DNA of 64,000 nt from Vandiemenella viatica (lineage: Eukaryota > Arthropoda > Insecta > Orthoptera > Morabidae): assembly GCA_031002005.1 (NCBI GenBank), contig CM061921.1, positions 122,914,597-122,978,596 on the forward strand. The letters run 5' to 3'. Position numbers and translations under genes: made by a program. Positions 12,389-22,700 of this stretch are shown here, one piece after another; the first letter of the stretch is position 1; each line of letters opens with the position of its first letter. The notes under the pieces were generated by a model that saw only the letters and a list, made by a program, of their open reading frames with translations, ran no database searches and was not told the DNA's origin.

Positions 12389-12697
12389 CATATCCTTACA
12401 TTTCATATATATATGAGTCTTTGTAAATAATTTTATTTTTTATTAATTTGTATTACTTTTTTCTAAACTTAATATTTTAATGTATATAATGTAATATCAA
12501 ATGGACTATTTTAATGTATGTAGGCCTATATGCCAAACAAAGGAACAATAATTAACTGTATAATCAGATGTAACATATCCTAACATTTCATGTATATATG
12601 AACCTTGTAAATCGATTTTTTGCCAAACTCAATATTTCAATGTGTAATGTAATATCAAATCGTCCATTTTAAGGTATGTATGTGCCAGACAAAGTTA
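12359..12697 (+). repeat. Tandem duplication (about 185 bp) in the LINE 3' UTR
   Basis: The stretch beginning AACAATAATCAACTGTATAA at about 12359 recurs from about 12544 with scattered differences. Both units include TAACATATCC, TTTCAT-TATATATGA and ATGTAATATCAAAT in the same order. The first unit covers the last ORF2 codons and stop. Confidence 0.8.
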
Positions 12698-12871
12698 CTA
12701 CCTTATGCACCCAGCGTATTACGTAAATGTATTAGTTCTGGCTTTTAATGTGTGTAAGGTACTATGAAATACGGATAACCTACAGAGACAATGTATATTA
12801 AGATTTACTGCTACGATGTGCAAAATGTTACAGATGTAATAGACAAACAATGTAATAAAAGCTTGTACACT

Positions 12872-12928
12872 TGGTAATGGCTAAATGGCCAGCATGGCTA
12901 AAGGCCAAATAAATTAAAAAAAAAAAAA
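12872..12928 (+). other. LINE 3' terminus with GGCTAAATGGCC-type hairpin and A-tract
   Basis: GGCTAAATGGCC, GGCCAGCATGGCT and AAAGGCC give short inverted repeats just before AAATAAATTA and about 14 A. This is probably the RT recognition end. That role is inferred from position. Confidence 0.5.
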
Positions 12929-12938
12929 CCATGTCAAC
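12929..12938. repeat. Target-site duplication, right copy (I-group LINE)
   Basis: CCATGTCAAC directly follows the A-tract and matches 6588-6597. Confidence 0.85.
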
Positions 12939-13058
12939 CTCAACACTTTGTGTCCTGTATCAATACTTCCTCTCATGCATTTCACTGGTTGTTGAAATCA
13001 TACCGCCGTACAATTCCTTCAAGTAGTCCTTCCAAGTTATTGTTTTATTTTTTGTATA

Positions 13059-14058
13059 NNNNNNNNNNNNNNNNNNNNNNNNNNNNNNNNNNNNNNNNNN
13101 NNNNNNNNNNNNNNNNNNNNNNNNNNNNNNNNNNNNNNNNNNNNNNNNNNNNNNNNNNNNNNNNNNNNNNNNNNNNNNNNNNNNNNNNNNNNNNNNNNNN
13201 NNNNNNNNNNNNNNNNNNNNNNNNNNNNNNNNNNNNNNNNNNNNNNNNNNNNNNNNNNNNNNNNNNNNNNNNNNNNNNNNNNNNNNNNNNNNNNNNNNNN
13301 NNNNNNNNNNNNNNNNNNNNNNNNNNNNNNNNNNNNNNNNNNNNNNNNNNNNNNNNNNNNNNNNNNNNNNNNNNNNNNNNNNNNNNNNNNNNNNNNNNNN
13401 NNNNNNNNNNNNNNNNNNNNNNNNNNNNNNNNNNNNNNNNNNNNNNNNNNNNNNNNNNNNNNNNNNNNNNNNNNNNNNNNNNNNNNNNNNNNNNNNNNNN
13501 NNNNNNNNNNNNNNNNNNNNNNNNNNNNNNNNNNNNNNNNNNNNNNNNNNNNNNNNNNNNNNNNNNNNNNNNNNNNNNNNNNNNNNNNNNNNNNNNNNNN
13601 NNNNNNNNNNNNNNNNNNNNNNNNNNNNNNNNNNNNNNNNNNNNNNNNNNNNNNNNNNNNNNNNNNNNNNNNNNNNNNNNNNNNNNNNNNNNNNNNNNNN
13701 NNNNNNNNNNNNNNNNNNNNNNNNNNNNNNNNNNNNNNNNNNNNNNNNNNNNNNNNNNNNNNNNNNNNNNNNNNNNNNNNNNNNNNNNNNNNNNNNNNNN
13801 NNNNNNNNNNNNNNNNNNNNNNNNNNNNNNNNNNNNNNNNNNNNNNNNNNNNNNNNNNNNNNNNNNNNNNNNNNNNNNNNNNNNNNNNNNNNNNNNNNNN
13901 NNNNNNNNNNNNNNNNNNNNNNNNNNNNNNNNNNNNNNNNNNNNNNNNNNNNNNNNNNNNNNNNNNNNNNNNNNNNNNNNNNNNNNNNNNNNNNNNNNNN
14001 NNNNNNNNNNNNNNNNNNNNNNNNNNNNNNNNNNNNNNNNNNNNNNNNNNNNNNNNNN
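13059..14058. other. Assembly gap of exactly 1000 N
   Basis: The round length suggests a scaffolding placeholder rather than a measured distance. It hides the 5' part of the RTE-like element that begins at 14059, and any frame drawn across it is an artefact. Confidence 0.98.
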
Positions 14059-16307
14059 ACAGGCAGATATCAGCTAGATTATATCATGGTGAAACAGAGA
14101 TTCAGGAATCAAGTTCTGGACTGTAAAGCGTACCCAGGAGCAGACATAGACTCGGATCATAATTTGATAGTAATGAAGTGCAGGCTGAAATTCAAGCGAA
14201 TAAGGAAGCAGCATAAGCAGAACAGACAGGAAGTGAATAAACTGAAACAATATAACACAAGAGAAAAATTTTCAGAAATGGTAGACTTAGGTCTAAGAAG
14301 TAACTGTGAAAGGAGCTCAACCGAGGACGAATGGAATGCATTAAAGACCGAAATAATGAAAGCTGGCAAAGAAACATTAGGCTTTAGGGAACAAGCTGCC
14401 CGAAAACCTTGGATCACAGAAGAAATTTTGCAGCTGATCGATCAGAGGAGAAGGTACAAAAATGCTCAGGATGAAGCAGGAAAAGAACAGTACAGACAAT
14501 TTAGAAATCAAATAAATAGGAAATGCAAAATAGCAAAAGAAAAATGGCTACAAGAAAAGTGTGAAGAAGTAGAAAAGGAAATGGTTGCAGGAAAAGTAGA
14601 TGTTGCATATAGAAAGATCAAACAGAATTTTGGAGAAATGAAGAAAAGAGGTATGAACATTAAAGCTGCCGATGGGAAACCTCTTTTAAGCTCTGAAGAT
14701 AGAGCTAACAGATGGAAGGAATACATTGAGAAACTGTATGTTGGGGATGACTTGAACAATAGTGTATTGGAAAAGGAAGGCGATGTCGACATGGATGACT
14801 TAGGAGATCCTGTTTTAAGGACAGAATTTAATAAAGCTCTGAATGACTTGAAAGCAAATAAGGCAGTTGGAATTGATGAGATCCCTGCAGAACTTCTTAA
14901 ATCTCTAGGAGAGGAAGGAATCGAAAGATTATTCAAGCTGATATCAAAAAGTTATGAAACAGGAGAAATTCCAACTGATTTTAATAAAAATATCATCTTC
15001 ACACTTCCAAAGAAAGCACAAGCCGACAAATGTGAGAATTATCGCACAATTAGTCTAACATCACATGCTTCAAAATTACTGACCAGAATAATATATAGAA
15101 GGATGGAAAGGGTAGTAGAAGAGATAGTAGGTGAAGATCAGTTTGGGTTTAGGAAAAATCGCGGTACAAGGAAGCAATTCTGTCTTTAAGATTAATACTT
15201 GAAGGGTGGATCAAGAAAAACAAAGATACTTTTATGGCATTTGTTGATTTAGAAAAAGCTTTTGATAATGTTTAGGTGGGACAAGATGTTCAAAATTTTA
15301 AAGAAGTCAGGTCTAAAGTATCGAGATAGAAGAATACTCTATAAACTATATAAGAATCAAGTGGCTGTAATAAAAGTAGAGAATCACGAAAGACATGCAT
15401 CAGTTAAAAAGGGTGTGAGACAAGGTTGTAGTCTATCCCCCTTAATATTCAACTTGTATGTAGAAGAAGCAATGAAGAAAGTCAAAGAAAAATTTCCATT
15501 GGCATAAGTTTTCAGGGAGAAAAAATCAGTATGCTACGATTTGCTGATGACATTGTCTTGTTAGCAGAGAGGGCTGAGGATATTGAGAAGTTATTGAATG
15601 GCATGAACAAAATACTGAAGGAAGATTTTGGACTCAATATAAATCAAAGTAAGACAAAAGTGATGAAATGTAGCAGAAATGATACCAATACTAGCAGATT
15701 AAATATAAAAATAGGATCGGATACAATAGGAGAAGTGAGTGAGTTCTGTTACTTGGGAAGCAAGATTACAACCGATGGCCGAAGCAGGAATGATGTTAAA
15801 AGCAGAATAGCACTAGCAAAAAGAGCCTTCATGAAAAAGAGAAACCTTTTAGTTTCAAATATTGATCTAGGAATCAGAAAGAACTTCTTAAAACTCTATG
15901 TGTGGAGCACAGCACTGTACGGTAGCGAAACATGGACTTTAGGAATCCCGGAAAAAAAGAAACTTGAAGCATTTGAAATGTGGTGCTACAGAAGAATGCT
16001 GAAAATTAGGTGGACAGACAAAGTAAGAAATGAACGAGTTTTGGAAATGATGGGTGAGAAAAGAAGTTTATGGAAGAAGCTTACAGGAAGAAGAGACAGG
16101 CTGGTAGGTCATATTTTGAGACATGCTGGATTGGTTAATTTGTTAGTGGAGGGAACAGTGGAAGGTAAGAACTGTAGAGGAAGGCAGAGATTAGAATATA
16201 TGAAGCAGATAATTGAGGACGTGGGTTGTAGGGGGTATGTAGAAATGAAGAGGTTAGCACAGGATAGGAAGGGATGGAGGATTGCATCAAACCAGTCTAA
16301 AGACTGA
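14059..16307 (+). pseudogene. RTE-like ORF2 (endonuclease and RT) with single-base frameshifts
   Basis: This is the endonuclease/RT polyprotein. The frame is open from the gap to TAA 15187 and includes the catalytic SDHNLIVMKCRLKF block (about 14150-14190) and RT blocks NKAVGIDEIPAELL and QFGFRKNRGT. A missing base near 15170 (compare copy 2 at about 47430) shifts the frame. The LEKAFDNV block then reads for about 90 bases, an extra T near 15273 shifts again, and 15262-15507 carries GVRQGCSLSPLIFNLY. A third indel near 15500 leads into 15531-16307, with the catalytic RFADD at 15537-15551 and the YLGSKI and ETWTL blocks. Catalytic residues survive, so only three small indels separate this from an open chain in the visible part. 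Confidence 0.82.
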
Positions 16308-16308
16308 C
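16292..16308 (+). other. 3'-terminal hairpin of RTE-like LINE
   Basis: CAGTC-TAAA-GACTG forms a 5-bp stem with a 4-base loop immediately before the tail. Copy 2 has CAGTC-GAAT-GACTG at the same place: the stem is kept and the loop differs. Confidence 0.65.
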
Positions 16309-16330
16309 AACAGCAAAAAAAAAAAAAAAC

Positions 16331-19300
16331 TTAAAAAATGACGTCCATGATTTTTTTTCTTGGATTTTTTCGTTGCTCGAATAATTATTTCATCTCTGCC
16401 AGCAGAGTCAATTAGCGACAATTCTGAAATATCATCATAACTTGTACATTGAAAAGGCGACTGTTGTGGTATGTCCTGTATACCCATTTGTAATCTTTTG
16501 ATCAGCAGACGACGTTCCAGCCATAGATAAATCTTCTCGCACATGCTTCTCTTTATCATAAGCCTCGTCCGAATGACTTCCATTAAAAATTTTCTTCCGT
16601 CTCGTGTAGGGAAAAAAAAAAAAAAAAAAAAAAAAAAATTGCTAGGAATTTTGAAGTCTTCTCTGTTTCGTCTATGTTTTGTTTTATTTTTAAAGTATTG
16701 TGCGCCATACAGTTTTTTGAGGTTAGCGACATGTGTTGTCTGTAAAAGACAGATAAGCTTTGTGAATATTTACGATACCAATGTTAATAGTAATCATCGA
16801 GGATCTAATATGGTAGAAAGAGATAAATAGGTTGAATCTCGCCCCATGCACATGTGCCCGCATGCATGAACTTCAAGACCACAGCCGAAAGGGCAGTAAA
16901 CAGGTGCGGGAGGCGTGACGCGGCACTGGAGGCCGCTAACTTTGGAACGAGTTGTGATTTTCATGATTCGAGTAATTCGAACTGACTCGAGTAGGAACTG
17001 GAATTGACTCTATTATATGATGACATACGACTAGGTATTAAGCTGAAACTCTTACTTTTATAAACTCTTTTGAATGGTGTGTGTTAAAATAATATATGAA
17101 CAGCAAGCTGGGTTATAATATAAGGTATTTTTCACTTTTTGCGCAGACGATCTCTCGCTGCATTTTCGGCGCCCCCCATATGACGGCGCCCGGTGTGTTC
17201 GCACCGCTCGCACCGCCCTAGGGCTATCATAGCACACGGTTGTTTGTCGTACGAGTACAGTTCATTGCTAATGGGTTTTCATCGTCTATTGCAGCTACAA
17301 AATAGAAATTCGTTTTGGCATACGCGTTTCGGTTTATTTTACCTTCATTGGTGCCATAAAACAAGTTTTGATAGTTTGGAATAATATCTTATGTGACTAA
17401 TAGTATTAATTTGTTACTTAATTTTAGTTATAGCCTTTTTTTTTAAATTTACTAACAGTTTTTGTGTATTACATTATAGTTGGGAACTGCTTCCATATCA
17501 GTGTTAGTTTCGTTCTTCTCGAGCACCGCAACACTCACAGCAGCTAACTTTGTGGACCAAGCTGTTCTGTGGACAAGATGGCGGTCACATTGTGTGGTCC
17601 TGTACCACCCACTCGTCGCTGAGTACAACCACATCACTGCCTTAGCAGCATGCAATAACTAGGTACAAGAAACCCGTCCAATCATTCTATGACGGTCGAA
17701 CTGACATGCTGATATTGTACCCTGTGGCATCGATGAGACATACGTTTGATCACACAAAAGAAGGCGCTTCTGGGCTTACGTGCACGCAATCCATCTTCAA
17801 TCTTACTACGATTCCACTGTTATACCCATCCTCTAATTTTGGAGTGATTTAGAGCATTCCATCTGGATGCTACAATATCCATAAACAATAGTGTATTCTG
17901 TGACTGCAGAGGTTGGATAAACAGGTAAGACTATTGGAGCCTACCATCGTATAGAAAATAGGACGATTTTTGCCTGTAATACAATATGGTACGTGATATT
18001 AGTACAAATACGGTGGCTAGTTATTATATTCTATGTTTAAAAGACTTCTTAAAATCCGGGAGGACGCCAATTCGAATCCCCGTCCGAGTATACAAATTTG
18101 TTGTTAAGTTGAACTTTGGACCTGCACTAGCTACTCAGCTAACGATAACGCAAGGTTGTGCAAATAAATTGGAATGGCTTCATCACAATTACGTTACTTC
18201 TCTGCATGAGAATTCGAACCATAAATTCCAGATCACTGCAACAAATGAGAAGTTTTGCAACGTTACGAGTGTATCAAATATTCAGATCACCGACCCCACA
18301 GAGTGCATCGTACCATTTCAGTGTTCACGTTAACCACGATATGCCGGCACTGTGTGACGCCCACTCAGCAGTGTCACCAGCTACCTGCACGCCCTGATCA
18401 CCTGTCGCGCATGCCGTCACGGAGGCGACTCGGTACCTAGTTGCCTCATTGGACAACGTACTACTTCCACCTAGCCAGGGCGTTGACCTACCCCTCACCT
18501 GTACCACGAGGATCTGTATGGATCCAGATCCGCAGAATGCAAGTAGGTTGGCTCGGGACACCCGGATCACCGATTCCTGTATTCCGTCCTTCACTCAGTG
18601 GAAGGTCCGAACACCTAATGACTTTTACAGGAATTTGTCACACGAGCTGACCGTTTTTCAAGACTATCGACTGCCACTGCACGCGCTGTGCTTTCGTTTA
18701 TTTTTATTACCAAAGTTTATGACTGCTTGACGACAAGTGATCTATGACCGGACGTTGTTTCAAACTGTATTTTGAAGTTGTTAACTAGCCCAACTGAAAC
18801 TTTCGTTTTCAGTGTGGTTGGGTTATTTTCTATTTCATGCATTTTCTTTTCCAAAATAAATAAATAAATAAAAAATGATGAAATTTCTTGGGTCTTTACG
18901 TGAGTACAATCTGTTAGGGAAAGGATTTGCCATGCCATGTAGATCCCTTGCAGTTAGCTCACCTGAATAGTAGCCGAGTGGAAGGTAGGTATCACGGTGT
19001 CTAGTTGCCGGTCCATGTGTCTCTCTGAATCGCGACAGGTTGACGCTAATAACCTAGGCCTTGACACGAAATGTAGTTTCTATTGCATGCGGTTTGACTT
19101 TGACACTTTGATATATGGCCGTGAATAATTAAAATATATTTTCTTTCATACATTTTTTTCTAATATATATATTTTTTTGAAGAGTGAAGGACTCAATTTT
19201 ATCATAAATTGAATATAAGTTTTGTTGATCAGCATAACAAATGCTATGTAAAACAATTTTTTTTAATCGATATTATGACTTATTTTAATCCTGGCGGTGG

Positions 19301-19704
19301 GACGACTGTAGCAGAGCGGTGGACCTTGTGTCCCTCGACCGGGTGGACTTACCACTGCTGTCTCATTAAACATTTACTTTCATCTAATACCCACATCGTA
19401 TCAAACTCCGGTTCGTGTCTTTTGCCATTTGATGCACTGTGGAACGTACATCATATCGTCCATGATTTCCTTAAATTCGTCTGGAAAAAAAAGAGAAAAA
19501 AACCCATTTACTATCTTATACATAAGATATAAAAGACATTTCTGATGTTTACACCTCCATAGCAAAACAAAGGCTTAACTTGGTCCTAGTTGGCCCAAAC
19601 GAACAAACATACATACAAGACATTTATAGATTACTTCTACATGTTAAAAACGCTAACCAGCATCAAATCCCTCGAAATAGCCGGCAGAATTGTTGTAGCT
19701 AGAG
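16331..19704. other. Intergenic DNA, no gene recognised
   Basis: Only short unrelated open frames are present. It contains A27 at 16612-16638, a GC-richer patch near 16840-17230 and a possible tRNA-like fragment at 18043-18090. The moderately GC-rich interval 18150-18720 has overlapping short frames on both strands, none of which I recognise. Confidence 0.55.
18043..18090 (+). repeat. Possible SINE head fragment (B-box region)
   Basis: CCGGGAGGACGCCAATTCGA followed by ATCCCCGTCCGAG resembles the GGGAGGACGGCGGTTCGAGT / CCCCGTCTGGG stretch of the main SINE family. Neither the A-box side nor the body is present. Confidence 0.35.
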
Positions 19705-19916
19705 ACCGAGCCTGGTGTGTGGGTGCTTACGCTCTGGCCTCGCATTTGGGAGGACGCTGGTTCGTATACGCGTCCGGTCAACCAAATTTGGCATTTGCAT
19801 GTTTTTTTTCCAAATCACTCCAGGCGAAAGCCATGATGGTTCTGTTAAAAGGCCATGGCTGAATTCCTTTCCATTCTTTACCCCCACTCCTTCTCCGCAT
19901 CTAGTGACATCCTAAT
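19705..19916 (+). repeat. tRNA-derived SINE (main family), diverged
   Basis: The head ACCGAGCCTGGTGTGTGGG, a CTGGCCTCGCATTTGGGAGG block and a degenerate B box (TGGTTCGTATACG) lead into the body (TTCCAAATCACTCCAGGCGA, AAAAGGCCATGGCTGAATTC). It ends near TCTAGTGACATCC. It lies tail to tail with the SINE at 19989-20221. Confidence 0.75.
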
Positions 19917-19988
19917 AGCTAGAATCGATGATCGTTTCAGGCAACCGGTACAAATGGAACGATACGCGGGTTTGCGGTGTGTTATATT

Positions 19989-20221
19989 TGTTTTTGTTTT
20001 GTTTTGTTTTTAACTGCTTTACGTCTCTTTTTAACATCGAGGTCTTTAGAGACGGGAAAGGATGGGGGGAAAGGATGGGGGTAAGGAATGGGAAGGAATT
20101 CGGCCATGGCCTTTTGAAGGAAGCATCCCGGCATTTGCCTGGAGTGATTTGGGGAAACCATGGAAAACCCAAATCTGGATGCCCGGACGGGGATTCGAAC
20201 CGCCGTCCTCCCGAATGCGAG
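19989..20221 (-). repeat. tRNA-derived SINE (main family), 5'-truncated, with TSD
   Basis: Read on the minus strand it has the B box GGTTCGAATCCCCGTCCGGG, the CTCCAGGCAAATGCCGGGAT body and a tail of AAAAC repeats (19989-20010 on plus). GTTATATT flanks it at 19981-19988 and 20222-20229, an 8-bp TSD. The head stops before the A box, so it is 5'-truncated. Confidence 0.85.
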
Positions 20222-20739
20222 GTTATATTAGTGGAAGTCGTCTGGCATGCACGGGAGAGCGTGGCTACAGTCTTGTTGAGTGATGCTGATACGTTTGTTA
20301 TGTTATCTGGCGCGGATGGGGGAATGCGTTTCCTGTTTGGTAAAACCATAAAATGTTTATTTTTCAGTGCTGTGGTGGGGGGAATTGCAACGTCTTGATG
20401 ATGGAAGATATCTGCTGTAATATACCAGTGGCCGTAGATTTATCAGTTTATTGTTCTTGGAAACATTATTTCCATGCCAGTGGCTGTAGTAATGCTGTCC
20501 TGCAAGAAAAATAGATACTTGTGCTATCGGTGAAGATGCTCTGTGAACGAGTTGATACCAAACTGATCATTCAATGGTAAGCTCCAGATTTAACAAGTGA
20601 AGTCCTGAGCTTTAAATTTCAGTACTTCCGCCTTGCCTTCGTTACGTTAGAGGTGTTACGCTCTGCGTGTGTTGGAGGTGGTCGTACTTTAATATGGTAA
20701 ATACCACCATAAACCGAAAATATTTTTGACCTTTTTTAG

Positions 20740-20878
20740 CTTATTTCTCTACGCCTCGTCGACGTCGACATCATTGAAGGTGGGAAAGGACGTTGACGAG
20801 GAACTGGGAGGAATTCGGCCATGGCCTCTTGAAGGAAGCATACCGGCATTCGCCTAGAGTCACTTGTGGAAACAAAGG
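20740..20878 (-). repeat. SINE (main family), body and tail only
   Basis: GAATTCGGCCATGGCCTCTT, AGGAAGCATACCGGCATTCG and CGTCGACGTCGACATC match the body and 3' part. The tRNA-like head is missing. Confidence 0.75.
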
Positions 20879-21334
20879 ATTAAAAAATAGCAAACGAGAT
20901 CTCTTACGCTATTTCTGCAAATAGTATTTGAGGGCATTGATTGACAGAATTCAACGAATTTTTTTTTTTTTTTTCTTCGATATTCATTGTGTATAATATA
21001 ATCTGCATATCTTAAATAACTTTTATTATTTTAACCCATAGATTATTTAATTACTGAAATGTATTCCAGATTAAAGTTCTATACAGCATGCTAGAGAATT
21101 AGTTATGGAATATGATATATTCCCACAGATTTTACAAAAGTATAATCTTACTACGCTTCAAAATTACTGATGTTAGATGGGGCATTAAAGACGTCAGTGC
21201 TAAAATATCAAAAATTTATAATAATTAATCGTAGTCTGTAGAATATCCATATCAGTTAAAAATTATTGCACTCTATCGCCGTTAGTATTCATTTGGAATA
21301 TATAAGGTGTAAAATGCATTTTTTTAACCTGGCG
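20879..21334. other. AT-rich DNA, no feature recognised
   Basis: Contains a T-run near 20959-20974. No coding or repeat homology was recognised. Confidence 0.5.
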
Positions 21335-21600
21335 TAAATTAAGGAGAAACAATCAGTATGCGGCGATTTACTGATGACATGTCCAGTTTACGAACATCAG
21401 TGGGAAAATACTAAGCACATTAGAGAATAATCTGGGTTTTATGAAAAATAAATTCACGGAATGTATCAGAATTGACATTAAACCAGATATAAAAATAGGA
21501 TGAAACTGAAGTAATTTTTTTTTCTTTTTTGTTTTGTTTGTTTGTTGAAAGGAAAAGTCTTAAAATATTGATCTAGGAGTCATCCAACATTAAGAAGGTA
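21335..21600 (+). pseudogene. Decayed RTE-like LINE fragment (RT palm/thumb)
   Basis: GGAGAAACAATCAGTATGCG then CGATTTACTGATGACAT match copy 1 around 15515-15553 (catalytic FADD, here FTDD). ACCAGATATAAAAATAGGAT and AAATATTGATCTAGGAGTCA match downstream stretches near 15705 and 15855 in order. Large deletions separate the blocks and no frame remains. It is older than the other two copies, judging by divergence. Confidence 0.7.
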
Positions 21601-21954
21601 ACTTTGAAATGTGGCAGCCTTCGTTCATTATTAGACAGTGTGTAGCGATTTTGCTTGTAACTAGTCTCACAATTACATTTTATGCAATTACGCAGATGGA
21701 CGTGAATGTTAGCAGTATAAACAATTTACAGTGATATAACGTAAATTCATGTGTACTTTGTTACCAGCTGTCTCAACACTCCTAGCGACTTAGATAATGC
21801 ATTGAGCGATTTTGTGTTATCGATTGTTCAGCGATTTATCGATCTAATAGCCATGTTCGTAGCTTTCATAACTCTCAACATTAGCTTCACTTAGATATCT
21901 GGTCTTGCTGTAATTATTGACCTTAGCAATCCGTGGTGCGGCTAGAGCCAATGT

Positions 21955-22136
21955 GTTTTTTTGTTATTTTTTGTTGTTTTTTGTTTTGTTTTATGACTGT
22001 TGCCTCGTTGACGGCAGTAGAGGTGGAAAAGGAGAAGGGGCAAAGAACCCTTCCGGAATTTACGTGGAGTGATTTGAAGAAACCATGAAAAACTCAAATC
22101 AAGATTGCTGGACGGAGATTCCGAAGCGGCGTTTCA
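21955..22136 (-). repeat. SINE (main family), diverged copy next to a mariner-like end
   Basis: Read on the minus strand, a degenerate head (CGGAATCTCCGTCCAGCAAT) leads into TTTTTCATGGTTTCTTCAAA, CACTCCACGTAAATTCCGGA and an ACAAAAC-rich tail. The tRNA-like head is incomplete. Confidence 0.65.
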
Positions 22137-22141
22137 GTTAA

Positions 22142-22700
22142 CAGGGTGTCCAGAAATGAAAGGATATTCCTGCAACCCCAGATACGTCACACCATGACCT
22201 ACTAAATGACAAAATTTTATTCTAGTAAAAGTCTCACCATTTTCGAGATATTGATTTTTAAATTTTTTTTCAAAACATGTGACTTTTTTCAGTTTATTTC
22301 ATGATATTTCTACATATTAAGACTTTTTGATCGCTGTTTCTTTTTTCTTTTTTTAATTTACTCACGGATGTTTGAGTTATCTAAAACAATGTTATTTTTC
22401 CTTGAAACGTTAAAAAAACTTTAAAAAATCCTATGTAACAAGTGTATTCAAATTTATTCAAATGGCTCAATTTGACAGCCTGTGGTGTAAAAAAAGACGT
22501 ACTAAGCGGATCGTGACAGTTACATTAAAAAATTACTTCGTTATTGGCAATTTTAAAATGGTATAATTGTTTAACATTCTCTTTAAAATTATGCGGATCG
22601 GTCGCACCGACCACCAAGATCGCCGGACCTGAACCCACTGGAATTTTATATATTTAGTTTACGCGACGGAGGTAACTTCGATTACACAGCTGCATGAGAA
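22142..22700 (+). mobile_element. Mariner-like DNA transposon remnant with long terminal repeat
   Basis: CAGGGTGTCCAGAAATGAAA at 22142 and the next about 290 bases match the terminal arm of the fold-back element at 42513-43202. About 450 bases in, the plus strand reads RPPRSPDLNPLEFYIF, the hallmark C-terminal catalytic block of mariner/Tc1 transposases (third acidic residue in SPDLNPLEF), followed by decayed sequence. The right end was not found. No transposase frame survives. Confidence 0.65.

Larger units (their letters stand above)
6598..12928 (+). mobile_element. Full-length I-group non-LTR retrotransposon (about 6.33 kb)
   Basis: The element runs from a CAGTCGTGAGC-like 5' end, similar to the CAGT start known from I and Jockey elements, to a 3' A-tract, and is bracketed by a 10-13 bp TSD. 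Its order is 5' UTR (6598-6783), ORF1 with CCHC knuckles (6784-8580), ORF2 (8567-12388) with APE endonuclease, reverse transcriptase, RNase H and a C-terminal zinc motif, then a 3' UTR with a partial tandem duplication. RNase H plus multi-knuckle ORF1 fits the I superfamily (I/Nimb-like); the exact clade is inferred. ORF1 and the front of ORF2 are frameshifted, so this copy is defective. The TSD shows insertion by target-primed reverse transcription. Confidence 0.9.
14059..16330 (+). mobile_element. RTE-like non-LTR retrotransposon, copy 1 (5' part in the gap)
   Basis: The visible part starts inside the endonuclease (TGRYQLDYIMVKQRF) and runs through RT to a short 3' end. The end carries the CAGTC-TAAA-GACTG hairpin, then ACAACAGC and about 14 A. 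The C-terminal style (GSETWTL, EAFEMWCYRRMLKI, LVGHILRHAG, a GRQR block and a final GWR) is that of the RTE superfamily. A second copy at 43630-48575 shares about 90% of bases by eye, so copy 1 helps define the family. The 5' end cannot be seen. Confidence 0.85.

Noticed and set aside
12950..14077. 375-codon open frame
   Set aside because: It is almost entirely ambiguous bases across the assembly gap, with only about 36 real codons before it and a handful after.
14157..14417. Serine/phenylalanine-rich reverse-strand frames inside LINE coding regions
   Set aside because: They are antisense shadows of the AT/Lys-rich LINE frames (also 14508-14936, 46960-47244, 45918-46508).
16612..16638. Poly(A) tail marking a further retroelement
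   Set aside because: No element sequence or duplication could be recognised upstream of this A27 run.
18150..18720. Cluster of short frames on both strands as a host exon
   Set aside because: Frames overlap in all phases, lack recognisable motifs and have no supporting splice pattern I could identify.
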